Shown: one piece after another, positions 9,048 through 17,733 of the stretch
Layout: the number at the start of each line of letters is the position of its first letter
Position numbering within the stretch: the first letter of the stretch is position 1
Origin: Anaerolineaceae bacterium
GTDB lineage: Bacteria > Chloroflexota > Anaerolineae > Aggregatilineales > Phototrophicaceae
DNA: 64,000 bases
Direction of reading: 5' to 3'
NCBI GenBank assembly: GCA_016124855.1
Contig: WGMX01000009.1
Span: 1 to 64,000 of the forward strand
Notes under the pieces: model-generated
The model's input: only the letters and a program-made list of their open reading frames with translations
Told to the model about the DNA's origin: nothing
The model's database searches: none
Position numbers and translations under genes: made by a program

Positions 9048-10574
9048 ATGCAATCTATCGCGATAAAAGCTGCTATGAACTTGAATTTGACTTCCAACGA
9101 CCTCAAAAATCTGGTTATGAAATTTGAGGCTATTTTCGGATTGGAAAATGCGGTCGCGGTTTTTGATGCTGCTGACCAGCTTGTATATGGCGCAAGCAAT
9201 GATGACGTACTCCCTGAATACCGCGAAATAATTTATGTGAATAATCAACCTGTTGGCTCGGTGGCCGTGTATTGCAGTGGCGCTGATCCGATTTTGCAGC
9301 GCACGTTGACCTTCTTCGCCACCTCGTTATCACAGCTTGCGCAGGAAGCCCAGCGTCGTGACGAAATGGCAGATGAGGTACTCGCGCGTTACGATGAACT
9401 CAACCTCATCTATGAACTGGGTTCAAAATTTGCGCAGGGCGTGGCTCAGGAAGAAATTGTTCAGTTTGTGCTGATGGAAACAAACCGGATTGTGCAGGCG
9501 GACGCAGGCGTTATTTACCTGTGGGACTCGGAGAAGTCCAATATCACTCCGGTCAGCCACTTTGGAAACAAGAGCACTGCCGATTTTTGGGGCGGACGGC
9601 TGCGCGAGTTAGCACTCAGCACACTCTATGCCTACGATCAGGCACAGTTATTTGAATCGGATCGCGTGATATGCGCGCCGTTACGCTTCAATGACGAGTT
9701 GTTGGGGTCCCTGCTGCTAATCTATGAACGGGAAGATAATCGCTTTCAGGCGAGCGACATTAACTTGCTGACGACATTGACGCAAAATACGGCGCTCTTT
9801 ATCTACGTAGCGCGTTTGGTCGCTAAACTCGCCCACGAAAAAGCAGAATTGGAAAAAACGCTCAAAGAACTGCAAGCCACCAAAGACAAGCTCAGCCAGA
9901 ATGAACGGCTGACGATTGTGGGGCAGACGGTCGGCAGTCTTATTCACGATATGCGAAAGCCGCTTTCAAACGTGATGGGCTATGCCGGCTTGCTCCAAGA
10001 AACCGATCTTACGCACGAAGAACGCTTCGAATTCGCCGGACAGATTATCAAGTATATCGAAGTGTTTTCGTCTATGGCTCAGGAAGTGTTGGATTACACA
10101 TCAGGTGATGCAGGTGTCAATAAATCGCTGACAAGCGTCGAAACGTTTATGACTTACGTGGCCGATCTGCTCAATCCGCCGGGGCTGGCGCGTGACACCA
10201 AGATTATCATTACTTATGACTCGGCTAAAGACTTTACCATCAGCGTTGATGCCCAGCGTTTCGTGCGGGTATTCCAAAATCTGGTCAATAACTCGGTTGA
10301 TGCCATCGAGACACAGGGCGGCAGTCAAGTTGAACTGCGTGTCGAAGCCGTCGGCAACATGATCCGCTTTGTGGTGGAAGATGATGGGCCGGGAGTGCCG
10401 GAAAAAATCATTGATACCCTGTTCCAACCGTTTGTGACGATGGGTAAGTCAAACGGAACTGGTTTAGGTTTGGCAATCGTAGACCGCATGGTGATGGCAC
10501 ATGGCGGCAAGATTCGGTATGAAACCTCTCGGATGGGTGGCGCGCGCTTCGTCTTCTCAATCCCGCAAGCATAG
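9048..10574 (+). CDS. GAF-domain sensor histidine kinase
   Basis: This 508-residue cytoplasmic kinase has no membrane segment. A GAF-like sensory domain spans about residues 120-265, then a coiled coil (about 265-300, 'KAELEKTLKELQATKDKL') leads to the dimerisation/phospho-acceptor helix 'GSLIHDMRKPLSNVMGY' with the active His. The ATPase domain shows the N box 'NLVNNSVDAIE', G1 'DDGPGVP' and G2 'GTGLGLAIV'. It very likely pairs with the receiver protein encoded just upstream. The input signal is unknown. An internal ATG at 9075 is an alternative start. Confidence 0.93.
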   Translation: MQSIAIKAAMNLNLTSNDLKNLVMKFEAIFGLENAVAVFDAADQLVYGASNDDVLPEYREIIYVNNQPVGSVAVYCSGADPILQRTLTFFATSLSQLAQEAQRRDEMADEVLARYDELNLIYELGSKFAQGVAQEEIVQFVLMETNRIVQADAGVIYLWDSEKSNITPVSHFGNKSTADFWGGRLRELALSTLYAYDQAQLFESDRVICAPLRFNDELLGSLLLIYEREDNRFQASDINLLTTLTQNTALFIYVARLVAKLAHEKAELEKTLKELQATKDKLSQNERLTIVGQTVGSLIHDMRKPLSNVMGYAGLLQETDLTHEERFEFAGQIIKYIEVFSSMAQEVLDYTSGDAGVNKSLTSVETFMTYVADLLNPPGLARDTKIIITYDSAKDFTISVDAQRFVRVFQNLVNNSVDAIETQGGSQVELRVEAVGNMIRFVVEDDGPGVPEKIIDTLFQPFVTMGKSNGTGLGLAIVDRMVMAHGGKIRYETSRMGGARFVFSIPQA

Positions 10575-10597
10575 ACTTAACCTTAGTCCCCAAATGA

Positions 10598-10631
10598 ACA
10601 GAGAGGTTCAATGACCTCTCTGTTTTTGTTT
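10598..10631. terminator. rho-independent terminator
   Basis: CAGAGAGGT (10599-10607) pairs with ACCTCTCTG (10614-10622), followed by a T-rich run. It lies between convergent genes. Confidence 0.85.
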
Positions 10632-10650
10632 CCTCTATGTGCAGCAGTCT

Positions 10651-12213
10651 TTAGCCAGCGTTGGCAGTTTGGTTGCTAGCGGTGAATGTTTTGCCATCAG
10701 TAAGGTAGCGTTCATCAGCTTTCATGGGTAGATAGGCGAGGATGTAACCATCGGGCGTAGTAGTCTTAATCAGCGCATCAGGGTTAGTGGCGAATTCGTC
10801 TAGCTCTTCATCTACAAGGACAATTTGCCAATCTTTACCACTGACTAGGCCGACATCACCGGCGCTAACAGGTTGATTGACGAAATCAGCCTCTTTGGCT
10901 TGTCCCTCGTCAACCTCGAATTTCGAGCCAACGGTAAAGCGGATAAATTTATAGTCCGGCAAATAATACTGGGTGAAGCGCCAACTGCTGGCTAAGAGCA
11001 GCGTATTGTCCGGTTTGAAATTCGACTTAACGTAGTTGTATTGGTTCTCTAGTAGGGTGTCGTGCTCACGCAGTGTGCTGTAGGTTAGCACCTTGAAGCT
11101 ATTTTTGCCGAGCGGGTACGTTGGCCCGATGATGAACACGGCAGCACTAAACAGGACAATGACAGCGGTAGCAGCGCGCAAGACCGTAGGGCGCGTCTTG
11201 AACAGCCGATGAAGTCCTTCTGCGCTGATGAGCAGTAGAGCAGGGAAAAACACAAAGACTAAGCCCTGCTGTCCCATATGAATGAAAGCATAGAACAACA
11301 CTGCTGGAGCGATCCACAATAATAGGAACCATACTTTGCGACTGGTCAGCCATCGGCGGAAATTTGCGGGGATTTGCGGCAGCCAATAAAGCGCCGGCAG
11401 CGCCGCCAATGACCACGTATAAAGGGTATAGGGAATCAATTTATTGACGATATTCCGTTTCAGCCCGAAACCGCCCGCGCCATCTAGTAATGACGTGGTG
11501 GTGAAGAAACTGGCCGAAAAAGCTGACGAACCATCCAGATAAGCACGGATTCCACCGCTCAGCGCCATCAAGGGAATAAACCACGCCAGCGATACCAACG
11601 CGCCCAGAATGAGCGCACCGATTATCCGCCAAATGCCTATACGATAGCAGGCAAAAATGATTATGGGCGCGAGGAATAACAAATCTTGCTGGCGAAAGCC
11701 GCCGACCAGTGCCAGAAATACGGTCGTCACCCATAAGAGGCGGGTATGGCCCAACATGATTCGATACAGCAGCCAAGCCGATAAAGTAATGGCAAACAGG
11801 TCGAGCGCGTGTGGCAGCGCGATTTCTCCATAGAACCAGAAAAGTGGACTGCTAATTAGGAACAGACTGGCGATAATGCCGGTGGTAGAGTTGAACATTT
11901 CTTTCGCCAGATAAAACATGGCAACAGCGGCCAAGCCTGTACTGACAATACTGATTGCCAGCATGGTGCGCTGTGGATCGTTGAAAATCCCGTTAAGCGC
12001 ATTGGCGATAACAATATAAACAATATAACCGGGGAACTGCGGCGCACCGTTGAGCACATCATAATGCATCATACCGAAGGCCATATTGACCGAATCACCG
12101 TGATACAGATACACACTCTGGAACGGCAGTCGGCTGACGACAGCTAAGATAAAAAGTCCGAGCGCAATCCAACGGGTGTTTCGCGGATTGTTGAGGTCAA
12201 ATGCGGTGGTCAA
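10651..12213 (-). CDS. GT-C-type membrane glycosyltransferase-like protein
   Basis: This 520-residue protein has about ten hydrophobic segments and a C-terminal extracytoplasmic domain of about 120 residues, the layout of GT-C glycosyltransferases of the PMT/ArnT (GT39) type. The first periplasmic loop after segment 1 contains an Asp in 'YHGDSVNMAFG', as expected for the catalytic loop. It would move a sugar from a lipid-phosphate carrier to an extracytoplasmic acceptor; donor and acceptor are unknown. The start is a TTG with a strong GGAGG site and overlaps the stop of the upstream gene by 4 bases, so the two are translationally coupled. Confidence 0.75.
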   Translation of the reverse strand: MTTAFDLNNPRNTRWIALGLFILAVVSRLPFQSVYLYHGDSVNMAFGMMHYDVLNGAPQFPGYIVYIVIANALNGIFNDPQRTMLAISIVSTGLAAVAMFYLAKEMFNSTTGIIASLFLISSPLFWFYGEIALPHALDLFAITLSAWLLYRIMLGHTRLLWVTTVFLALVGGFRQQDLLFLAPIIIFACYRIGIWRIIGALILGALVSLAWFIPLMALSGGIRAYLDGSSAFSASFFTTTSLLDGAGGFGLKRNIVNKLIPYTLYTWSLAALPALYWLPQIPANFRRWLTSRKVWFLLLWIAPAVLFYAFIHMGQQGLVFVFFPALLLISAEGLHRLFKTRPTVLRAATAVIVLFSAAVFIIGPTYPLGKNSFKVLTYSTLREHDTLLENQYNYVKSNFKPDNTLLLASSWRFTQYYLPDYKFIRFTVGSKFEVDEGQAKEADFVNQPVSAGDVGLVSGKDWQIVLVDEELDEFATNPDALIKTTTPDGYILAYLPMKADERYLTDGKTFTASNQTANAG

Positions 12214-13814
12214 CGTGTTCCTCCGATAGCGTTTTTCAAACCTTGATTTTGAAGTTGATGGTGTGCCTCGCGCCGGTTAAGCAGACGCGGGACGATCAGG
12301 TAAACAGCGACGAGTAAAACGAATAAGGGAATAATACTGACCAAACCCGGCAGACCCAAAATCATCGCATAGTTGCGGGCGACATTGCCTTGTTGCAGCA
12401 GCGGCAGCGAGTAATTCACCAGTGTATTGGATGCCGTCATGGTGGCGAAGGTTGTCGGCGACACACCCACATCGGGCCATGTCTGACCGGCAATATTCAT
12501 TGCCCAAATGCTGAACGCCGAGAACGCCACCAATACACCGACCAGAATTTGCCCCCAACGCTTATCTAGCAGCCGGTTGAACACGAAAATGATGGGCAGC
12601 ACAAAGAACGGCAGCATTGGCACGAGGTAACGGGGGCCAATCGTGAAGCCGCCCCACCACATCACGCTTGATGAGTTGTAAAACAAGAAGAACGCAATAA
12701 ACAAACCAATGGTAATGACCGCCCCGCGTTTGTCTTTGAGTTCTTTCCACATCAAGTAATAGCCCCAAATGGCGAGCAGCAAGAAGGGCGACGTAATGAA
12801 GATTCCGCGTATCGGGCTGAAGGTCAGGCCATACAAACGCACTAAATTATCCACTGAAGGGAGCTGCAAACTGAGGAAACCGGATTGATGTTCCCCTTGC
12901 CAATTGGTTGAGTATTCGTAGCCAACCGGAATGATGGTGTGAAATGCCGCATAATTAAAAGCAGCGAAAGCGATGAACAACGGTATCGCGCCGATAACCA
13001 CCCGGTACAGAGCGATGCGGTTAGGCATACGCCACAGCGCCCACAGAAAGAGAATGCCAAGCGCCGGAACAATTGGATATTCGGTGATCGCGGCAAAACT
13101 GAATAAAACGCCAACCACCCACAACCAGCGCAGACTCGCTTTTTCGTAAATGACGCGCCACAGTAAATAGAATCCGGTGAACGCGCCGAAAGAAGCCAGC
13201 TGATGTTGATAGAGTGCGTTGCTGTAGGGGAAGGCCATCGTCGCTAAGCCAAATGCCAGCGCTAACAGGAACGCATAGCTGTCTTTTTTAGCGAAACGCG
13301 CCGACATCAAAAACACAATCACACCCAAAAAGGCCGATGGCACCGCTGAGGCAAAGAAAGTCATAAAAGCCAGCGCCATATATTGGTAAACCGCGTCGGG
13401 TCGAATGCCCTTGCCATCAGGGTTGAGCGTATCACTCATACTGCCGATGCCTTTACCGCTGGCGATGAATTTTTGAATAGGGGGCAGGGCTGCGACCGCT
13501 TTAAACACCATATAGAACGGCAGCGCAAGGAGTGACGGGCCAAGCGACTTATCACTGTAGAAGTGACCGGTGCAGTCCCCGCCTAATAGGTCGTTAGGGT
13601 CAGCCTTAAACGGACCGGGAAAGCAGGCTAGATCACCCGTGTTGGTGTGATAATCATCAATGATGAGCGTACCGTGATCTCCAAAAGCGTAAACCATGTC
13701 GGCACGCGAATTCGCGCCCCAATCCGCCCATTTAGGTAGAAAATAGCCGTAACAAATGAGCAGAATCAAAAACAGTGTTATGGCGTAAGTTCGCCTTGAC
13801 GGCTGAACAGTCAT
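12210..13814 (-). CDS. polytopic membrane protein, probable GT-C glycosyltransferase
   Basis: This 534-residue protein has an N-terminal TM segment, a large first extracytoplasmic loop (residues about 30-90, with 'RADMVYAFGD' and four Cys or acidic clusters nearby) and about ten further hydrophobic segments. This resembles GT-C transferases, although no family signature is decisive. It is the first gene of a two-gene unit with the overlapping GT39-like gene, which suggests one pathway of surface glycosylation or glycolipid assembly. Confidence 0.7.
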   Translation of the reverse strand: MTVQPSRRTYAITLFLILLICYGYFLPKWADWGANSRADMVYAFGDHGTLIIDDYHTNTGDLACFPGPFKADPNDLLGGDCTGHFYSDKSLGPSLLALPFYMVFKAVAALPPIQKFIASGKGIGSMSDTLNPDGKGIRPDAVYQYMALAFMTFFASAVPSAFLGVIVFLMSARFAKKDSYAFLLALAFGLATMAFPYSNALYQHQLASFGAFTGFYLLWRVIYEKASLRWLWVVGVLFSFAAITEYPIVPALGILFLWALWRMPNRIALYRVVIGAIPLFIAFAAFNYAAFHTIIPVGYEYSTNWQGEHQSGFLSLQLPSVDNLVRLYGLTFSPIRGIFITSPFLLLAIWGYYLMWKELKDKRGAVITIGLFIAFFLFYNSSSVMWWGGFTIGPRYLVPMLPFFVLPIIFVFNRLLDKRWGQILVGVLVAFSAFSIWAMNIAGQTWPDVGVSPTTFATMTASNTLVNYSLPLLQQGNVARNYAMILGLPGLVSIIPLFVLLVAVYLIVPRLLNRREAHHQLQNQGLKNAIGGTR

Positions 13815-13929
13815 ATAAGTGCCTCAAATCTCCATGATAAGAATTGCGAATTTAGCCTACGTTGCAGACCTTACACGCAAATAAACAAATCAAATCATGC
13901 GACGGTAGGCAAATATTTTCATCTGTTAT

Positions 13930-14757
13930 TTAGATAAGTTCTGATTTATTGAGATAACGCGAAAGGAGCAGCGCGCCCAAAGCAAGGGTGATGAGCAGCA
14001 GACCCGCCCAAATCGCCGCATTGATATTCCGCTCAAATTCTTTATAGATCAGAAGCGGCATCGTTTGGGTGATACCTTGCAAGCTGCCTGCAAACAAGAT
14101 AGTTGCACCGAATTCGCCCAGTGAGCGCGCCCAACTAAGTGCCAAACCTGCTCCTAGTGCGCGGCTGGAAAGGGGGAGCGTAATCTCCCTGAACAGGACA
14201 AGCCCATCTGCGCCATCAACCCGTCCCGCGGCCTCGATTTCCGGTTCAACAGTCGCGAAGGCTACCTGTGCGGCACGGATATAAAAGGGGGCGGCTACAA
14301 AGGTCTGCGCCAAAATTACCGCAGCCGTGCTGAACGGCAAACTAACGCCAACTGATTCCAACATCGGGCCGAATAATCCGCGCCGCCCAAAAGCCACCAG
14401 CAATCCCAAACCGGCGACGGCTGGCGGCAGCACGACCGGCAGTTCAATTAAAACACTCAACAATCGCTTCCCTCTGAATTGGTGGCGGGCAAGAAAATAA
14501 GCGAGGGGTGTCCCGATAAGGATCGTGAGGATAAGGGTGATGGTGGTTGTCAACAAACTTAAGAGGATTGCTGGAAGAAGACTGCCGCCGGCCATTTCTT
14601 GCCATGCTTGGGTTTGGATGGCACGGATGATAAGTGCCATAATTGGCAGAATCAAAAACAGTAAGCCGACCATCGCGATGATGAAAAGCATCAGCCTACC
14701 GGTCAAACCCTTACTGATGATCCGGCTCAAATGTTTGGACAGCGTTTTAGGCGGCAT
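13930..14757 (-). CDS. modB: molybdate ABC transporter permease
   Basis: This 275-residue inner-membrane permease belongs to the ModB/CysT family. About six hydrophobic segments are visible, and the EAA loop that docks on the ATPase reads 'EAAGRVDGADGLVLFREITLP'-like near residues 180-200. It comes last in a minus-strand set with a ModA-like binding protein, which supports molybdate over sulfate. No ATPase gene (modC) is present in the window, so the ATPase must be encoded elsewhere. The gap to the upstream gene is only 9 bases. Confidence 0.9.
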   Translation of the reverse strand: MPPKTLSKHLSRIISKGLTGRLMLFIIAMVGLLFLILPIMALIIRAIQTQAWQEMAGGSLLPAILLSLLTTTITLILTILIGTPLAYFLARHQFRGKRLLSVLIELPVVLPPAVAGLGLLVAFGRRGLFGPMLESVGVSLPFSTAAVILAQTFVAAPFYIRAAQVAFATVEPEIEAAGRVDGADGLVLFREITLPLSSRALGAGLALSWARSLGEFGATILFAGSLQGITQTMPLLIYKEFERNINAAIWAGLLLITLALGALLLSRYLNKSELI

Positions 14758-14766
14758 AAAGGGAAC

Positions 14767-15198
14767 TTATTCATCCGTAGCACGGTCATTAAGCACACTT
14801 AGTGTCGCAAGGTTTCCGATATAGCGCAAACCGTGCGCGTCACCCGGCACGACCAACCGCAGCGGACCGTGTTTGCCGTGAATCGGTTGGCCGTTTTGGA
14901 GGTAGCCCACCAAAATGAGTTTATTGTCACCATCTGGCGCGAATTCATGCCATTTGACGACGCAGCGGAAATGATCTACCGACCGCGCCATGACCCGCAT
15001 CAATTCGGGATTCTCGGAATTCATCAGGACATCCGCATGTTGCAAAATGTCCCATAAACGCGCCCCCGTGAACGAAGATTGGGCTATTCGCTCGTCATTG
15101 GCATAACTCGTGTCCACCGTATAGGCTTGGAATTGGTCGCGCAAGTCTTCAAGACTCAGGCTCATCGGTTTGTCAACTTTGCCTTCTATCCGCAGCAT
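14767..15198 (-). CDS. stand-alone sulfite-oxidase-type molybdopterin-domain protein
   Basis: This 143-residue protein consists of one oxidoreductase-molybdopterin-binding-like domain (the sulfite oxidase/YedY fold). Visible family features are 'SSFTGARLWDIL' and 'LRLVVPGDAHGLRYIGNL'. The catalytic Cys that normally precedes the 'W.Gv.L.dlL' segment is absent; the only Cys is in 'HFRCVVKW'. It has no signal peptide. It is clearly paralogous to the C-terminal half of the ModA fusion encoded upstream. It may bind pterin or molybdate without being a classical oxidase; function unknown. Confidence 0.82.
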   Translation of the reverse strand: MLRIEGKVDKPMSLSLEDLRDQFQAYTVDTSYANDERIAQSSFTGARLWDILQHADVLMNSENPELMRVMARSVDHFRCVVKWHEFAPDGDNKLILVGYLQNGQPIHGKHGPLRLVVPGDAHGLRYIGNLATLSVLNDRATDE

Positions 15199-15270
15199 AA
15201 TTCCTCCCTCTGGTACTCGTCTCGATCAGTCAATTGTGTGGGCAAATTGTTACACGGGGCTTTCCTCAAT

Positions 15271-15300
15271 AAAAAAGCACCGGAGAAAGCTGCGGTGCTC
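15271..15300 (-). terminator. terminator or attenuator inside the mod operon
   Basis: Read on the minus strand, AGCACCG (15293-15299) pairs with CGGTGCT (15276-15282) and is followed by a run of T residues (plus-strand A run 15271-15275). It lies after the ModA-fusion stop and before the stand-alone domain gene, so it could lower expression of the two distal genes. Confidence 0.75.
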
Positions 15301-15326
15301 AGTATCATAACAGAAGACGAACCCCT

Positions 15327-16589
15327 TTAGGTTCCGGCAGTCGGCGCATCTCTCAGGCTCAGATTGACCAAGCCGCTGACGTATCGCCCGTCGTGTGCAT
15401 CTCCCGGCACAACCAGACGCAAGCCGTCCAACGCTTTGCCATCTTGTTCGTAAGCCACCAAAATATTCTGGCTGCCGAAGTCAGGGTCAATTTCACCTAG
15501 TGCGATGACCGCTTGATAGCCATCGCTGCCTGTTGCCACCACATACATGCTTAGCTTGTCGTTCTTGACATCGGTGTTGTAGTTGGGTTGAGCCGCGCCG
15601 AGAATGTCCCACAGTTTGACACCTGTGAATGATGCTTTGACCGTATCTTCGCCATTCTTATAGGTGACATCAATCGTTTGTGAGGCGAAATTGGCCTTGA
15701 TTGAATCAGGGGTCATACTCAACGGGTTCAATACCTGCCCATCAACCGAGAGTGTGCCATCTGTGGGCAGGGAGATTGTCGTAGCCAAAGCGGGAATATG
15801 GTACGAAATGAAGTTCCACTTGACCAGAATCTCTTGGCCTTCGTCCGACAGGACATAGTCCACGAACTCGCCCGCCAGCTTAGCATCAGCGGCGTTGTCG
15901 GTCACAGTAATCGGATAGGCCGCCAAGGTGTTGATGGCATCTGGAATTTGAATGGCGATGACTTTATCGGCAATATCCGGTGTCACATCTGACTTGTAAA
16001 CCAAACCGGCATCGGCTTCGCCTAAGGCGACTTTGGCGGACACTTGACGCACATTGTCTTCTTCCGAGACGACATTTGCCATGAAACTGGTTTTGTAGGC
16101 GTTGCCATAAGCCGGATCAATCACCAGTTTGGCGATCATAGCGTCGGTATAATCGCGCACAGGAACTTTAGGTGCGGCGATGACCAGTTTAACACCAGAA
16201 TTCGCCAGATCATGCAGCGTGTGAATATTCGCTGGATTGTCCGCCGGAACAATCAGAATCAGCCGGTTCTTAGCGAAGGTTCTGGGCTTGCCAGCAGTTC
16301 GTTTGCCGTCCACCGCCACCTGCATTTGCTTGGCATTGGCGCTGGCAAAAATATCAGCAGGAGCACCTTCTAACAATTGTGTCGCGAGGGTTGCTGAACT
16401 ACCAAAGTTAAAGACAACGGAAACACCGCTGTGTGCGGCTTCGAAAGTTTTCCCTATTTCGCTAAAGGCATCCATTAACGATGAAGCCGCGAAAACCGTC
16501 AGGGTTTGGGATTGAGCATTTGTAATGCCAACGACAGATAACACGAAAAATGCAGCGGTCATAACAATTGCGAAAACCCTACGGGACAT
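15327..16589 (-). CDS. ModA molybdate-binding protein fused to a molybdopterin-oxidoreductase-like domain
   Basis: This 420-residue exported protein has a signal peptide (residues 1-25, cut after 'ITNA'). Residues about 27-268 are a complete ModA: 'FAASSLMDAFSEIGKTF', 'NFGSSATLATQLLEGAPADIF', 'APKVPVRDYTD' and 'GEADAGLVYKSDV' supply the usual oxyanion-binding positions. Residues about 272-420 are a sulfite-oxidase-type domain with 'SFTGVKLWDIL' and 'LRLVVPGDAHDGRYVSGL', matching the neighbouring stand-alone protein. A normal ModA stops near residue 260. The catalytic Cys is missing. The start has a GGGAG site and overlaps the PadR gene by 11 bases. Confidence 0.88.
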   Translation of the reverse strand: MSRRVFAIVMTAAFFVLSVVGITNAQSQTLTVFAASSLMDAFSEIGKTFEAAHSGVSVVFNFGSSATLATQLLEGAPADIFASANAKQMQVAVDGKRTAGKPRTFAKNRLILIVPADNPANIHTLHDLANSGVKLVIAAPKVPVRDYTDAMIAKLVIDPAYGNAYKTSFMANVVSEEDNVRQVSAKVALGEADAGLVYKSDVTPDIADKVIAIQIPDAINTLAAYPITVTDNAADAKLAGEFVDYVLSDEGQEILVKWNFISYHIPALATTISLPTDGTLSVDGQVLNPLSMTPDSIKANFASQTIDVTYKNGEDTVKASFTGVKLWDILGAAQPNYNTDVKNDKLSMYVVATGSDGYQAVIALGEIDPDFGSQNILVAYEQDGKALDGLRLVVPGDAHDGRYVSGLVNLSLRDAPTAGT

Positions 16590-17130
16590 ATGGACTCCCT
16601 TTAATCTCGGTGAACATCACTTCCAATTGAGCGATCCATCCAAGTATGGCCTGCATTTGGGCAATTTCGAGTTCCAGCGCCACGTTCCCAATGCTGTCAT
16701 TTTCGGGTTCGCGCTGGTCGATAAGCTGCTCATATTTGTGGTCACAGGTCGTTTTTTGGTGGCGGATGATATCGGTTTGCGATAATCCTAAAATACGGGC
16801 GATATGTAAGCGGCTGAGAAATTCTACGCGAATGCGCCGCACACTTGAAGAGGGTTGCTCTTCCGCCAACCATTCCCGCACACAGGCTTTACCCACTTCC
16901 GTAATCGAATAGACCATACGCGGCGGCGCATCGTCTGAATAAGCTTCTTCACCAGTGATAAATCGTTGTGTTTGCAGCCTTTTCAGTACGGCATAAAGCT
17001 GGCTGGTACTGAGATGCCAGACACGACCTAAAGCACCGCTGTCCTCAAAGGTTTCTAGCAGTTCATAGCCATGCTGTGGATGATCCATGAGCAGGCCAAG
17101 CAGCGTTTCATCAGGAGTAGGTTGTGCCAC
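16579..17130 (-). CDS. PadR-family transcriptional regulator
   Basis: This 183-residue protein has an N-terminal PadR winged helix: 'LLGLLMDHPQHGYEL', then 'LSTSQLYAVLKRLQTQRFI' (recognition helix) and the wing 'RMVYSITEVGKACVREWL'. A C-terminal helical dimerisation part (residues about 95-183) follows, as in the PadR-s2 type. It is the first gene of the molybdate operon and probably regulates it, in place of the usual ModE. A TTG start at 17166 is possible; the GTG at 17130 fits family N-termini better, though neither has a strong ribosome-binding site. Confidence 0.88.
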   Translation of the reverse strand: MAQPTPDETLLGLLMDHPQHGYELLETFEDSGALGRVWHLSTSQLYAVLKRLQTQRFITGEEAYSDDAPPRMVYSITEVGKACVREWLAEEQPSSSVRRIRVEFLSRLHIARILGLSQTDIIRHQKTTCDHKYEQLIDQREPENDSIGNVALELEIAQMQAILGWIAQLEVMFTEIKGSPYVP

Positions 17131-17249
17131 ATAGGCTATTCTATCGTGGAATAGGGTAAAAGACAAATCCTAATTGCTGTGTAGAGCCGGTTAGTAATAC
17201 AATTAGGTCTAGCGGCTTTTGGCAAAATTATCAAAGAAATTGGGCATTG

Positions 17250-17615
17250 ATGATGACAATTTTGATCGTGGATGATGATTATATGAACCGGGAACTGCTG
17301 CAAGCCCACATGGAAAATGCCCGTCACAGCGTTTTATTGGCGAACAGCGGTGCAAAAGCCCTCGAAATGGCTGCTGCCCATCTGCCTGACATTATCCTCA
17401 TGGACGTCAACATGCCGGGGTTGAGTGGATATTCCGTTTGTAATCAACTCAAAAGATCACCCATCACACAGCATATTCCCGTACTGCTGATGACAGCGAT
17501 GGACGATGACGAAAATATCGCGCAGGCCGCCGAAGTCGGCGCTGACGGATTTGTATCCAAACCGTTTAATATTGAGCGCATGTTCGAACAAATCAACCGG
17601 CTTCTGGCCCGCTAA
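17250..17615 (+). CDS. single-domain response regulator
   Basis: This stand-alone receiver of about 121 residues has the acidic pair in 'IVDDDYMNR', the phospho-acceptor Asp in 'ILMDVNMPGLSGYSVC', the switch Thr in 'LLMTAMDDD' and the Lys in 'VSKPFNIERM'. There is no output domain and no adjacent kinase. The start could be the TTG at 17247 or the ATGs at 17250 and 17253. It is divergent from the PadR gene, with a gap of roughly 120 bases. Confidence 0.92.
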   Translation: MMTILIVDDDYMNRELLQAHMENARHSVLLANSGAKALEMAAAHLPDIILMDVNMPGLSGYSVCNQLKRSPITQHIPVLLMTAMDDDENIAQAAEVGADGFVSKPFNIERMFEQINRLLAR

Positions 17616-17733
17616 AATTTGATTTTCCTCTCAGATTAACCTGACGATTACCCAACGAATCAAAGAATAGGCTGGCGTTGCAACCCTATTATTGGTACAA
17701 ACACCCTTTGAAACGAGGATTTAGGGCGGCAGG

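Noticed and set aside
16579..16589. Overlap of PadR stop and ModA start as a frameshift fusion
   Set aside because: The 11-base overlap is typical for cotranscribed genes, and each has its own complete domain and start signal.
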